Source of the DNA: Chryseobacterium daecheongense
Lineage (GTDB): Bacteria; Bacteroidota; Bacteroidia; Flavobacteriales; Weeksellaceae
Direction of reading: 5' to 3'
Assembly: GCA_027920525.1 (NCBI GenBank)
Contig: CP115858.1
Coordinates: forward strand, 744,001-808,000
Length of the DNA stretch: 64,000 nt
Each line of letters opens with the position of its first letter. Within the stretch, counting starts at the first letter, position 1. The notes under the pieces are model-generated. The model was not told where the DNA came from. It saw only the letters and a list, made by a program, of their open reading frames with translations, and made no database searches. Made by a program: the position numbers and the translations under genes. This document shows positions 1 through 8,298 of the stretch, in pieces.

Positions 1-1
1 C

Positions 2-661
2 TGGATTATTTTTATAGCATTAAGATTCGCTATTGCCTTCTTCCGTAAAGATGCCATGGTTGTAAACAGCCTGATCCTTTTAATGCCGTTTGTAACTTAT
101 CTTATTGCTGAACATTTCAAAGTTTCCGGGGTAATTGCTGTTGTTATGTTAGGTTTGGGAATGTCTAAACTGAGCAGGATTAAATTTCCTGATCATGTAA
201 AGGAACAATCCCGTAATTTTTGGGATATCATTATTTTTCTACTCAATGGATTGATCTTTTTATTGATTGGACTGGAATTCCCTGTTATTTTGAAGAAAAT
301 GCCTCAAATCCAGGTATGGACCTATGCGGGTTATGCTGCTATTATTGTGATTGTAACCTTACTGATCAGAATGGCCAGGGTATATCTGCAGCAATTTAAC
401 CTTCAAAAGGCATTTCAGGGTAAAAGAAAAATCAGCGAAGAAGCTTTGTTCGACTCCAAAACGAGCTTTATTCTTAGCTGGTCGGGAATGCGCGGAATTG
501 TTTCTTTAGCCATTGCATTAGGTCTTCCAACAACGATTAATGGAGGAGAACCGTTTCCGATGCGTAATGAAATTATCTTTTTATCTGTCGTTGTGGTTTT
601 GATCTCCTTATTAGGACAAGGTTTAACGTTACCATGGATCGTTAAAAAGTTTAAATTATAA
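2..661 (+). CDS. Na+/H+ antiporter, CPA1 family (C-terminal part)
   Basis: The reading frame is already open at base 2 and runs to the TAA at 659-661, so the 5' part lies outside the window. The visible 219 residues hold about six hydrophobic segments. They include the family patterns SWSGMRGIVSLAIALGLP and a final RNEIIFLSVVVVLISLLGQGLTLP, which match the last two or three helices of CPA1 Na+/H+ exchangers. These proteins swap cytoplasmic Na+ (or K+) for H+ in the inner membrane. The Met at 56 is internal to a helix-linked segment and is not the start. Ion specificity cannot be read from the sequence. Confidence 0.85.
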   Translation, partial: WIIFIALRFAIAFFRKDAMVVNSLILLMPFVTYLIAEHFKVSGVIAVVMLGLGMSKLSRIKFPDHVKEQSRNFWDIIIFLLNGLIFLLIGLEFPVILKKMPQIQVWTYAGYAAIIVIVTLLIRMARVYLQQFNLQKAFQGKRKISEEALFDSKTSFILSWSGMRGIVSLAIALGLPTTINGGEPFPMRNEIIFLSVVVVLISLLGQGLTLPWIVKKFKL

Positions 662-797
662 ATGGTATAAGCATATTCAAATAAAGGCTTTAATTGCTTG
701 TTTTCATCATTCAAACTCTTGCAGCAGACTATGTAAATTGGATACCCCGTTTCCGGGATGGCATATTTTATTAGTTATTTTTACCTAATTTTGGATC

Positions 798-1592
798 ATG
801 CAGGTTTCTCCTTCCAGTCAATTATCCGGTTTTATCAAACATTACATCTTTTTAAAAAACACTGAAAAAGATCATAAAGACCTGCGTTTATTTGCTGACG
901 GGAATACAGGGCTTATCCTATCACCCGATATGAATATGTCCGATAGTTCAAAGCAAAGCCTGCCCTCATCTTTTTTTTATGGTCAGCCAACTGTCTACAA
1001 AGATCTTTATACAAAAGGGGAGTTTTCTTTATTGGCAGTCGTTTTCCAGCCCTATTTTTTCAATCTTCTTTTTGGTGTGCCTGCTAAAGAAACTAAAAAT
1101 GAAATCATTTCTGCAACTGATATTTTAAAAAATCAGCTCCTACCATTCCAGGAAAGTCTTTATAAAAAAGATGATCCGCAATCGATAATCAATGCTTTGG
1201 ATCTCTTCTTCTTAAAATTGATTTCCAAAAAAAATATGTCTGAGCTTTGGCTGATAAAAGCCCAGCAATATCTTTTACAAAATAAAGGAACGGTATCATT
1301 AAAAAAGCTCGAACGCTTTACGGGATATTCCGAAAGGCATATCAAAAGGACATTTGAAAACCATATTGGGATATCTCCTAAGAGGTACAATACCATCATA
1401 CGGCTTCATCACTTTTTGAGTCTTATGAAGAATACCACTGAAAACACCACCATGACAAGTCTTTCTTATGAAGCAGGGTATACTGATCAGTCACATCTGA
1501 TCAAAGATTTTAAAAACATCATTGGCCTGACTCCCGGACAATATCTTACAACGAAGAATAAATTAGCCGTTAATTTTATAGAGCTTCATTGA
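798..1592 (+). CDS. AraC-family transcriptional regulator
   Basis: 264 aa. The C-terminal third (about residues 155-255) has the two AraC helix-turn-helix units, ending in the signature YEAGYTDQSHLIKDFKNIIGLTPGQY. The N-terminal half resembles the DUF6597-type ligand-sensing domain common in Bacteroidota AraC proteins (SSQLSGFIKHYIFLKN near the start). It precedes the nitrilase-family gene in the same direction with a terminator-like hairpin between them, so co-transcription is uncertain. The signal sensed is unknown. Confidence 0.9.
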   Translation: MQVSPSSQLSGFIKHYIFLKNTEKDHKDLRLFADGNTGLILSPDMNMSDSSKQSLPSSFFYGQPTVYKDLYTKGEFSLLAVVFQPYFFNLLFGVPAKETKNEIISATDILKNQLLPFQESLYKKDDPQSIINALDLFFLKLISKKNMSELWLIKAQQYLLQNKGTVSLKKLERFTGYSERHIKRTFENHIGISPKRYNTIIRLHHFLSLMKNTTENTTMTSLSYEAGYTDQSHLIKDFKNIIGLTPGQYLTTKNKLAVNFIELH

Positions 1593-1693
1593 ACCCAATT
1601 TAAAGCACAATAAATAAAAAACAGTAACAATTCATTTTCTACTCGCTGGATATAATGAACGTGTTTTTTTTAACTATTAATTTTATTTTAAGA

Positions 1694-1726
1694 TAAAAAC
1701 GCCACAGAGAAATGGCGGATTTTTAC
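1694..1726 (+). terminator. probable rho-independent terminator after the AraC gene
   Basis: CGCCA at 1700-1704 pairs with TGGCG at 1713-1717 around an 8-nt loop, with A-rich sequence before it and a short T-run after it (1720-1724). The stem is short, so termination may be partial. Confidence 0.4.
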
Positions 1727-1769
1727 AATTCCGGAATACTTCAAGCTTATAGCTTTGCTGAAAAAAAAT

Positions 1770-2726
1770 ATGACCAATCTAAAAATTTCAAGCGCGCAAT
1801 TCGAAAACAAAAGTGGAGATAAAGAATACAATCTTTCAGTCATAGAAAAGCTAAGCGAGGAAGCTGCTCATAAAGGTTCACACGTTATTGCCTTTCACGA
1901 ATGTTCAATCACAGGATATACATTTGCCCGAAAACTAAACAGGGAACAAATGCTCGATATTGCCGAATTCATTCCGAAAGGCAAAAGTATACAGAAACTA
2001 AAGGAAATCGCAGGGAAATTTAACATTACCATATTAGCCGGTCTTTTTGAAAAAGATGAGCATGATAACCTGTTCAAGGCCTACGTTTGTGTCGATAAGA
2101 ACGGATTGATAGCGAAATACAGGAAACTGCATCCTTTCATCAATCCCCATCTTAGTCCGGGACAGGAATACTGTATTTTTAATATTCATGGATGGAAATG
2201 CGGAATTTTGATCTGCTATGATAATAATATTATTGAAAACGTAAGGGCTACCAGACTTTTAGGAGCAGATATTATTTTTATGCCTCATGTTACCATGTGT
2301 ACACCCTCCTCAAGACCGGGAGCCGGTTTTGTAGATGCTCAACTTTGGAAAAACCGGGAAGCCGACCCCACTTCATTACGCCTTGAGTTTGATGGAATGA
2401 AAGGACGCGACTGGCTTATGAAATGGCTGCCCGCACGAGCTTATGACAATGGTATCTACGTTATTTTCTCCAATCCCATAGGAATGGATGATGACCAGCT
2501 GAAAAATGGCTGCTCCATGATCATTGATCCTTTTGGAGATGTTCTGGCAGAATGCCGCTCATTTGAAGATAGCTTTACAACCGCTTTGATTACTTCTGAA
2601 AAACTCTTCCAGTCAGGAGGACACCGGTATATTAAAGCGAGACGGCCCGATCTGTACCGGGATATCATTGGACGCGAGCATCAGCCTGATCAGAAAGTAA
2701 TCTGGTTACATCCTGAAAATGACTAA
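1770..2726 (+). CDS. nitrilase/carbon-nitrogen hydrolase family protein
   Basis: 318 aa from the ATG at 1770. An in-frame TTG lies at 1755, but the family normally begins with a short strand like MTNLKISSAQFE. The catalytic triad of the family is visible: Glu44 (AFHECSITGY), Lys119 (KYRKLHPF) and Cys149 (GILICYDNN). The enzyme therefore should hydrolyse a C-N bond of an amide, carbamoyl or nitrile substrate in the cytoplasm. Substrate class cannot be assigned. A roughly 30-residue insertion after the Cys (MPHVTMCTPSSRPGAG and following) is longer than in omega-amidases. No partner enzyme lies next to it, and the AraC gene upstream may control it. Confidence 0.85.
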   Translation: MTNLKISSAQFENKSGDKEYNLSVIEKLSEEAAHKGSHVIAFHECSITGYTFARKLNREQMLDIAEFIPKGKSIQKLKEIAGKFNITILAGLFEKDEHDNLFKAYVCVDKNGLIAKYRKLHPFINPHLSPGQEYCIFNIHGWKCGILICYDNNIIENVRATRLLGADIIFMPHVTMCTPSSRPGAGFVDAQLWKNREADPTSLRLEFDGMKGRDWLMKWLPARAYDNGIYVIFSNPIGMDDDQLKNGCSMIIDPFGDVLAECRSFEDSFTTALITSEKLFQSGGHRYIKARRPDLYRDIIGREHQPDQKVIWLHPEND

Positions 2727-2839
2727 AATCTACGGATTTGCACAGTTGTATTATTGCCGGAATATGCGGGACTCACTGAATAAGAATTATGATTTCCTTA
2801 AATATTGCTGATCAATGGATAAAATTAGCAAAGGAATAG

Positions 2840-2857
2840 TAAATTTGTCATACAAAT
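2840..2857 (+). promoter_or_regulatory. -7 element TAAATTTG overlapping an inverted repeat
   Basis: TAAATTTG at 2840-2847 fits the Bacteroidota -7 consensus TAnnTTTG. It overlaps ATTTGT-cat-ACAAAT (2843-2857), a 6-bp inverted repeat with a 3-nt spacer, just upstream of the Crp-like gene. The arrangement would suit autoregulation, but no -33 TTTG is present at the usual 19-nt spacing. Confidence 0.35.
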
Positions 2858-2864
2858 CCATTTT

Positions 2865-3473
2865 ATGAAAGAAAATCCCGGACAAGATTCAGTAGAGCCA
2901 TTAATTGATTATTTTAACCAACGCATTCCTTTAAATGCTGAGGAACGCCTACTTGTAACTGAACTTTTCAAGCCCAGATTATACAGGAAAAAGCAATATG
3001 TTCTTCAGGCAGGAGATCATTGTACTCACTTTAATTTTGTGGTCCGGGGATGTCTCAGGATGTATAAGGTAGATGAAAAAGGCCATACTCATATTATCCA
3101 ATTTGCTGCAGAAAACTGGTGGATCAATGATATTGGAAGTTTTCATAAGAAACAGCCTTCAGAACTTAATATTGATGCCTTGGAGGATACCATGCTTTTG
3201 CAGATCACCCGGGAGGATTTAGTTACTTTGTATACAAATGCTCCTAAATTTGACAGAATCTTCAGGGTTTTGCTGGAAAACAGTTTTATTACATTACAAA
3301 ACAGATTGTTGCAAAGCATAAGTTCTACGGCAGAAGAACGATATCTTTTCTTTATGCACACGTATTCCCATTTATCTAATCGACTGTCACAAACACAGAT
3401 TGCATCTTTTTTAGGGATTACACCTGAATTTCTCAGCAGACTCAGAAACAGACTGGTAAAATCAAAATCTTAA
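2865..3473 (+). CDS. Crp/Fnr-family transcriptional regulator
   Basis: 202 aa. Residues about 20-130 form a cyclic-nucleotide-binding-type beta barrel (KQYVLQAGDHCTHFNFVVRGCLRMYKVDEKGHTH is its entry region in shorter pieces). A compact C-terminal HTH follows (LSQTQIASFLGITPEFLSRLRNRL). The consensus cAMP-binding Arg/Ser cassette is not obvious, as in most Bacteroidota members, which probably do not bind cAMP. An F420-reductase-like gene follows 90 bp downstream in the same direction, and this regulator/reductase pairing suggests it controls that gene. An inverted repeat at its own promoter hints at autoregulation. Confidence 0.88.
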   Translation: MKENPGQDSVEPLIDYFNQRIPLNAEERLLVTELFKPRLYRKKQYVLQAGDHCTHFNFVVRGCLRMYKVDEKGHTHIIQFAAENWWINDIGSFHKKQPSELNIDALEDTMLLQITREDLVTLYTNAPKFDRIFRVLLENSFITLQNRLLQSISSTAEERYLFFMHTYSHLSNRLSQTQIASFLGITPEFLSRLRNRLVKSKS

Positions 3474-3563
3474 ACCAGATCAATCGTATTTCTTGATGCA
3501 GTTCATTGGAAACAGAACATTTTTCGATGGATATTTGTCTTATCAATTTAAAAAGAAATCATC

Positions 3564-4208
3564 ATGACAACATCATCAAAAGTAGCCGTAATCGGCTTGG
3601 GAAATATCGGTCAGGCAGTAGCAGGAAATCTTTCAAAGTCCAATACCTCATTTATTGCTGCAGATCGTAATTTAGAAAAAGCAAAGGAACTTTCTGAAAA
3701 ATGGAATGCTGAACCAAGTGATATTCCAGGTGCTGTAAAAAATGCAGATATTCTAGTCCTTGCTATTCCTTTTGGGACCATCAGTGGATTTATGAAAGAC
3801 TATTCCGCAGATCTGGAGGGTAAAATCATCGTTGATCCGTCCAATCCGATTGCTCCCGCAGAAAGTGGAGGATTCAAGAAGGTTATCGGAGAAAATGAAT
3901 CAGCAGGAGAAATCAATGCATCTTATCTTCCTCATGGTGCAAAATTAGTTAAAGCACTGGGAACCTTAGGTGCCGAAACGTTGTCCAACGCAGCATATCA
4001 ATCTCCTGAAAAAGCAGTCTTATTCTATGCTACAGACGATACCAGTATCGATCCTCAGGTAGAAAAGCTAATTCATGATACCGGCTATGACGCATTAAGA
4101 GTAGGAGGGATCGATCAATCGATCAGGATAGAAGTATTTGGCGACCTTCATGAATTCGGTGCTTTGGGAAAACTGGTTACCTTATCTGAGGCAAAGCAGA
4201 AAGTATAA
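3564..4208 (+). CDS. NAD(P)-binding protein, F420-dependent NADP oxidoreductase-like
   Basis: 214 aa. The N-terminus is a Rossmann fold with GLGNIG at residues 11-16. NADILVLAIPFGTI and VDPSNPIAP then match the NADP_oxidored_F420 family (Fno-like and YqeC-like). Flavobacteria do not make F420, so the real partner is probably NADPH with a flavin or ketone substrate. Which one is unknown. It lies 90 bp after a Crp-like regulator and ends before a strong terminator. The ATG at 3564 directly precedes the fold and is the natural start. Confidence 0.8.
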   Translation: MTTSSKVAVIGLGNIGQAVAGNLSKSNTSFIAADRNLEKAKELSEKWNAEPSDIPGAVKNADILVLAIPFGTISGFMKDYSADLEGKIIVDPSNPIAPAESGGFKKVIGENESAGEINASYLPHGAKLVKALGTLGAETLSNAAYQSPEKAVLFYATDDTSIDPQVEKLIHDTGYDALRVGGIDQSIRIEVFGDLHEFGALGKLVTLSEAKQKV

Positions 4209-4223
4209 AAATTTTAAAATATT

Positions 4224-4262
4224 AAATCGAAAAGATCTTTTTGGACCTTTTCGATTTTTTTT
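4224..4262 (+). terminator. rho-independent terminator between convergent genes
   Basis: AAATCGAAAAG (4224-4234) is a perfect 11-bp match to CTTTTCGATTT (4247-4257) around a 12-nt loop and runs into T7. It sits between the stop of the plus-strand reductase-like gene and the stop of the minus-strand rhodanese gene. The opposite strand also has an AT-rich tail, so it may work both ways. Confidence 0.75.
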
Positions 4263-4620
4263 AATCCGGTTTCAAGGTCTTCTCCAAGTCACTCCACGCT
4301 CCACCATTATAAACTTTTAGAAATCCCCTTTCTTTTAAAATACTTTCAGCTTTTACACTTCTGAGCCCATGCGAGCATACGGTGATATACGTTTTATTGG
4401 GATCTAATTCGATATACCTTTCCCTTATTGTTCCTAAAGAAATATTGACGGAACCATTAATATGGCCGGTTTCATATTCTTTCTCCGTCCGTACATCCAG
4501 GATAACGGCTCCGTTTTTAATAAGTTGGGGCAAACCATTGTCCAGAGTCTGGTATCTGTAGACCCGGTAGATGACATAAATCCCAAGCAAAATTCCCCAG
4601 AAAATAAGAAGGTTTTTCAT
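4261..4620 (-). CDS. membrane-anchored rhodanese-like protein
   Basis: 119 aa. One N-terminal transmembrane helix (residues about 3-20) is followed by a single rhodanese domain (VILDVRTEKEYETGHINGS, then the active loop CSHGLR at 82-87). Cys82 would carry a persulfide. The anchor places the domain on the membrane, on the cytoplasmic or periplasmic side depending on topology. It is the last gene of a three-gene leftward operon: its ATG overlaps the TGA of the DUF3817 gene by 4 nt. The role in sulfur transfer or redox sensing is an inference from the domain only. Confidence 0.85.
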   Translation of the reverse strand: MKNLLIFWGILLGIYVIYRVYRYQTLDNGLPQLIKNGAVILDVRTEKEYETGHINGSVNISLGTIRERYIELDPNKTYITVCSHGLRSVKAESILKERGFLKVYNGGAWSDLEKTLKPD

Positions 4621-4919
4621 AGCTTGCTTAGTATTTTTTTATCAATATAAAAGGTTCCGAAAGGAATAAAGCAAGCTATTAAGACTTTCCATGTTGTCTC
4701 TTTAAATTTCCAGTGCTGTTCAACCCCTACACTCAGGGTATTAAAAAGAAAAAGCAGAAACAGAGAACCGTGAACCGGTCCCATGATTTTTACTAGAGAA
4801 GGATTTTCCATTCCATACTTCATAGGAACAGCAATGCACACGAGGGTTAATAACGAGATCCCTTCAAGAATAGCAAGGATCCGCAGGCGTCCGATTTTGG
4901 TTTTAAGTAAATCTGTCAT
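4617..4919 (-). CDS. DUF3817 integral membrane protein
   Basis: 100 aa from the ATG at 4919. A longer in-frame extension to 5006 overlaps the upstream gene and has no membrane-protein character, so I reject it. Three hydrophobic segments are visible, with the DUF3817 hallmarks LRILAILEGISLLTLV, PVHGSLFLLF and a C-terminal PFGTFYIDKK. The family is a small inner-membrane protein of unknown function. It overlaps the rhodanese gene by 4 nt (ATGA) and follows the 4-TM protein gene after 2 nt, so translation is probably coupled. Confidence 0.85.
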   Translation of the reverse strand: MTDLLKTKIGRLRILAILEGISLLTLVCIAVPMKYGMENPSLVKIMGPVHGSLFLLFLFNTLSVGVEQHWKFKETTWKVLIACFIPFGTFYIDKKILSKL

Positions 4920-4921
4920 AA

Positions 4922-5380
4922 TTATCTGAAATAAGGTCTGTTTGCAAGAGGGGAGAAAGGCCACGGGATCGCGATAAGAATGATAAGCAATCCGACGCCA
5001 AACCATAAGAGTATAGTCCTAAACTTATCCTTGTCGGTTTCTTTACGTTTTGCCAGGGCAGAGCCAATCGTAATCATAACAATAGAAATCAGCATTAGGG
5101 AAATGTGGATCAGTCCAAAAAATAACAGGTCACCGGTATCTTTAGCTACCTTGAAATTTTTCCAGAAGTAGGAGACAATAGGGCTTTTGGAGTATAGTAT
5201 AATTCCCAGAAAAAGCTGGATATGGGCAATCGTTGCTGTCCAGTGTCTCACGGAATCATCAGTTTTAGAGAATTTGCTGTTTGAACGGTATCCTTTATAA
5301 GCTCTGAATATTGAATATATAAGGCTTATTAAAACCAACCACCGGAAGATGGAATGCAGAAAAGTAAGCGTCTGGTACAT
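4922..5380 (-). CDS. four-helix membrane protein, function unknown
   Basis: 152 aa with four predicted transmembrane segments: residues about 7-27, 50-66, 85-108 and 121-143. Conserved-looking His residues sit at the helix ends (MYQTLTFLHSIFRW, TATIAHIQLFLG, GLIHISLML). Such His-rich small membrane proteins in Bacteroidota are sometimes labelled cytochrome-b-like, but I see no secure heme motif. It is the first gene of the operon that continues into DUF3817 and rhodanese. It is preceded by a TAnnTTTG element and a long palindrome next to the tetR stop codon, which points to TetR control. Confidence 0.7.
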   Translation of the reverse strand: MYQTLTFLHSIFRWLVLISLIYSIFRAYKGYRSNSKFSKTDDSVRHWTATIAHIQLFLGIILYSKSPIVSYFWKNFKVAKDTGDLLFFGLIHISLMLISIVMITIGSALAKRKETDKDKFRTILLWFGVGLLIILIAIPWPFSPLANRPYFR

Positions 5381-5401
5381 GTGTAGTTTTTAATACGCAG
5401 A

Positions 5402-5409
5402 CAAAGATA
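5402..5409 (-). promoter_or_regulatory. -7 promoter element of the membrane-protein operon
   Basis: Read on the minus strand the sequence is TATCTTTG, a full match to TAnnTTTG, about 22 nt before the ATG at 5380. The adjacent palindrome would cover the -33 region, so a bound repressor should block it. Confidence 0.5.
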
Positions 5410-5412
5410 TAA

Positions 5413-5440
5413 TAAAAACATACTAATTAGTATGTTTTTA
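5413..5440. promoter_or_regulatory. 28-bp perfect palindrome, probable TetR operator
   Basis: Every base of 5413-5426 pairs with 5427-5440. The core is ACATACTAATTAGTATGT. It lies 10 bp after the tetR stop and directly upstream of the -7 element of the next operon. Length, symmetry and position fit a TetR-family operator. A weak terminator role for tetR is an alternative. Confidence 0.6.
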
Positions 5441-5450
5441 AGTAAAAAAA

Positions 5451-6041
5451 TTATTGAAAGCCTTGTAAATAAACCTTAAGTTGCTTTAAATAAACAAGAT
5501 AAACTGATTTATTGTTTTCTAATTTTCCTAAATTACGGATTCCCCAATAGCCCGACATTACAAAGACTGCAATTCCTTTAGCATCTGCTTTTTCACTAAC
5601 CATTCCATTTTCTTTGCCTTTATCAATTGCCTGGATCATTGCTTCCTCCCATTGGCCCGACAAACTGTTCAGTGCTTTTGTGAATTCTATATTCCATGGA
5701 GCCATTTCTTGTGTGAAATTCGAAGCAGGGCAACCGTATTGTACTTTTAAAAATTCATTATCCATCAGAAGGGAATACATTAATTGATATACAGCATCCA
5801 ATGGATCATCCGTATTTTTAAAGGGAGCAATAAAAGTGTCCTGAAAGGTAGTTTTCATCAATTCATTGATGATGGCCAACCCCATTTCATCTTTTGTTTT
5901 GAAATGATAATAAAAAGCTCCCTTTGTAACCTGGGTGGTTGCTATGATCTCGTCTACGCTTGTTGTCTGATATCCATTGGAATAAATCAGTTCAAATGCT
6001 TTCTGGAGAATGTTTAGTCGGGTGGCTTCAGATTTTTTCAT
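5451..6041 (-). CDS. TetR/AcrR-family transcriptional regulator
   Basis: 196 aa. The N-terminal DNA-binding domain is clear (residues about 8-55: AFELIYSNGYQTTSVDEIIA, then VTKGAFYYHFKTKDEM). The C-terminal ligand domain is of the TetR_C type common in dye and drug repressors. It sits between a divergently read MFS exporter gene (6228) and a co-oriented membrane operon (5380) headed by a 28-bp palindrome. It probably represses the latter and possibly both. The inducer is unknown. Confidence 0.9.
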   Translation of the reverse strand: MKKSEATRLNILQKAFELIYSNGYQTTSVDEIIATTQVTKGAFYYHFKTKDEMGLAIINELMKTTFQDTFIAPFKNTDDPLDAVYQLMYSLLMDNEFLKVQYGCPASNFTQEMAPWNIEFTKALNSLSGQWEEAMIQAIDKGKENGMVSEKADAKGIAVFVMSGYWGIRNLGKLENNKSVYLVYLKQLKVYLQGFQ

Positions 6042-6227
6042 TAGATACTAACCGGTATTTTTCTACAAATAAACAATATTTTTTCATCATTACAAATTCG
6101 GATCCGGTTAAATTCAACCTCTAAACTATTATAATTATAATAAATAACTACTATTTAACTAATTTTCATAATACAGAATTTCATCGGAACTTTGTCCTGT
6201 TAAAAGAACAACCAAAAACATAATACA

Positions 6228-7457
6228 ATGAATCATCAGAATGAAATAGCTGTTTCCGACAAAACAGTCACCCAAAAGATAAAAAAAGGCCTTCCTGCTG
6301 CACTATGGGCATTAACGATCAGTGCATTTGGAATCGGAACTACAGAATTCGTTATCGTAGGTCTTTTACCAACAGTAGCAGGAGATTTAGGTATTTCCAT
6401 TCCTTCAGCAGGCTTATTGGTAAGCTTGTATGCTATAGGAGTAGCCATAGGAGCTCCCGTTTTGACAGCTTTAACAGGTAAGGTACCCCGCAAAACGCTT
6501 TTGATCTCCATTATGATCCTATTCGTTATCGGAAATGGATTAGCTTCAATAGCCCCTGGATTTATTACATTAATTTTAGCCAGAATTTTAACAGGATTTG
6601 CTCACGGAGTCTACTTTTCTATCGGATCTACGATCGCAGCATCTTTAGTTCCTGAGGAAAAAAGAGCTACGGCAATATCGATTATGTTTGCAGGCCTCAC
6701 TTTAGCCATTGTTACCGGTGTTCCACTCGGAACGTTTATCGGACAGCATTTTGGCTGGCGGGCAACTTTTATCGGAGTCGCTATTTTAGGAATTATCGGG
6801 TTATTGGCCAGTATGATTCTTGTGCCTGCCCATTTACAAAATGGAAAAACAGCTTCTTTACAACAACAGTTAAAAGTACTTACCAATAAACGTTTAATTT
6901 TTGCCTTTTTAATGACAGCTATGGGATATGGCGGAACCTTTGTCGTTTTCACTTATCTATCACCAATTTTGCAGGAAATTACAGGGCTGAAAGAATCTGT
7001 TGTAACGTTGATCTTACTGATTTATGGAATTGCTATTGCTCTGGGAAATCTTATCGGAGGAAGGTTAGCTAACAAAAATCCCCTGAAAGCATTATTATGG
7101 ATGTTTATAGCACAAGGTCTGGTTTTATTTCTTTTTTACTTTACGGTTCACAGTCCGGTTTTAAGTATTATAACCTTATTCTTCCTCGGAGCATTATCTT
7201 TTGCCAGTGTTCCCGGATTACAGCTTTTAGTCGTTCAGATTGCAGAAAAGGAACTTCCGGGAACACAGGATGTGGCGTCAGGCATTAATATTGCCGCCTT
7301 TAATATCGGAATTGCGATAGGATCCTATTCAGGTGGTCTTATTGTAACATCATCTTTAGGAATAGGAAGTACACCATGGATCGGAGCTTTATTCCTTGTG
7401 ATTACAGTAATGATTACATTATACAGCATTCGCCTTGGAAAAAAACTGTTGAAATAA
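6228..7457 (+). CDS. MFS transporter, AraJ/YdhP-type drug or sugar efflux
   Basis: 409 aa with 12 predicted transmembrane helices. The start of helix 1 (WALTISAFGIGTTEFVIVGLLP) and the loop after helix 2 with GKVPRK are typical of the AraJ/YdhP/PbuE branch of DHA1 efflux proteins. Helix 5 has the antiporter-like AIVTGVPLGTFIGQHFGWRATF. It would export small hydrophobic or sugar-like compounds by proton antiport. It is transcribed away from the TetR gene with 186 bp between them, a usual repressor/exporter layout. The substrate is unknown. Confidence 0.88.
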   Translation: MNHQNEIAVSDKTVTQKIKKGLPAALWALTISAFGIGTTEFVIVGLLPTVAGDLGISIPSAGLLVSLYAIGVAIGAPVLTALTGKVPRKTLLISIMILFVIGNGLASIAPGFITLILARILTGFAHGVYFSIGSTIAASLVPEEKRATAISIMFAGLTLAIVTGVPLGTFIGQHFGWRATFIGVAILGIIGLLASMILVPAHLQNGKTASLQQQLKVLTNKRLIFAFLMTAMGYGGTFVVFTYLSPILQEITGLKESVVTLILLIYGIAIALGNLIGGRLANKNPLKALLWMFIAQGLVLFLFYFTVHSPVLSIITLFFLGALSFASVPGLQLLVVQIAEKELPGTQDVASGINIAAFNIGIAIGSYSGGLIVTSSLGIGSTPWIGALFLVITVMITLYSIRLGKKLLK

Positions 7458-7490
7458 TTGGTGGAAAAACGATTAACTGTTTATCCGTAT

Positions 7491-7524
7491 AAAAAGACTC
7501 AACCCTTTTGGGATGAGTCTTTAC
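7491..7524 (+). terminator. probable terminator after the MFS gene
   Basis: AAAGACTCAACCC (7493-7505) pairs with GGGATGAGTCTTT (7510-7522), 12 of 13 positions, around a TTTT loop. The T-run after the stem is short. Confidence 0.6.
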
Positions 7525-7606
7525 ATGCAACACCAAATCTAACTATGTTTTGAACAGTTTAAGCAAAAAACCATCTGCACAGATTTTTTATATGCTTTTT
7601 AATAAA

Positions 7607-7614
7607 TACATTTG
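7607..7614 (+). promoter_or_regulatory. -7 promoter element of the nucleosidase gene
   Basis: TACATTTG matches TAnnTTTG and lies 28 nt before the ATG at 7643. At the -33 position there is TTTT rather than TTTG. Confidence 0.4.
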
Positions 7615-7642
7615 CATCCGTTATTTCTAAAAATTATTACTC

Positions 7643-8221
7643 ATGATAGCAATTAATTCTGAGCATACATATCCGTTAGAAGGCACCCTTTTTGTTTTCG
7701 CACTGGAATCTGAAGCCGCAGATCTTTTTAATGATACCCATAAACTGATCACCGGAATAGGAAAGGTGAATGCTGCCTCAGCACTCACCAGGGAAATCCA
7801 TTCCAGAAAGCCGAAGCTAATTGTTAATCTGGGTTCAGCAGGGAGCAAAACATTCGGTAAAGGAGAAATTGTTTGTTGCACAAAATTTATCCAGCGCGAT
7901 ATGGACGTAAGAGGTCTTGGGTTTAAAAAATATGAGACTCCGTTATCGGGAATTCCACCTGTCCTCGAATACGGATTGAAAATGGATGGAGTACAACAGG
8001 GGATATGCGGAAGTGGTGACAGCTTTGAAATGGATCATATAGAAACAGATTATAATGTAGTGGATATGGAAGCTTATCCTCTGGCATTGATTGCGATGAA
8101 GGAGGAAATTCCTTTTCTAAGTTTGAAATATATTTCGGATGATGCTGGCAGTGATGCTGCTGACGACTGGTCGGTACAGGTACATCTTGCTGCCGAGGCA
8201 TTCAGGAAGTTGTTGTTTTAA
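7643..8221 (+). CDS. nucleoside phosphorylase/nucleosidase family protein
   Basis: 192 aa. The fold markers of the PNP/UDP superfamily appear in order: FALESEA near residue 20, GIGKVNAA at 38-45, NLGSAG at 62-67, a DMDVRG segment at 86-91, CGSGDSF at 122-128, VVDMEAYPLA with Glu143 as the ribose-contacting acid, and KYISDDAG with the candidate catalytic Asp. This is closest to MTA/SAH-type nucleosidases, which cleave the glycosidic bond of 5'-methylthioadenosine or S-adenosylhomocysteine. It is shorter than E. coli MtnN (about 230 aa). The specificity could also be another purine nucleoside. Confidence 0.8.
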   Translation: MIAINSEHTYPLEGTLFVFALESEAADLFNDTHKLITGIGKVNAASALTREIHSRKPKLIVNLGSAGSKTFGKGEIVCCTKFIQRDMDVRGLGFKKYETPLSGIPPVLEYGLKMDGVQQGICGSGDSFEMDHIETDYNVVDMEAYPLALIAMKEEIPFLSLKYISDDAGSDAADDWSVQVHLAAEAFRKLLF

Positions 8222-8290
8222 ATAACAGAAATTGCCTGTCAGAAAGGATTAATTTTAATTTAAAGTATTTTTTTTATTTGTAAAATTATT

Positions 8291-8298
8291 TAATTTTG
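8291..8298 (+). promoter_or_regulatory. -7 promoter element upstream of an MBL-fold gene
   Basis: TAATTTTG matches TAnnTTTG about 100 nt before the ATG at 8401. A small hairpin (CACCAG 8320-8325 with CTGGTG 8336-8341) lies in the predicted leader. Confidence 0.35.

Noticed and set aside
786..793. TAATTTTG as promoter of the AraC gene at 798
   Set aside because: It is only 5 bp from the start codon, which would require a leaderless transcript starting at the ATG, and no -33 element is present.
6127..6142. 16-bp palindrome TATTATAATTATAATA as a TetR operator for the MFS gene
   Set aside because: The palindrome arises from low-complexity AT sequence and does not resemble the 5413-5440 site.
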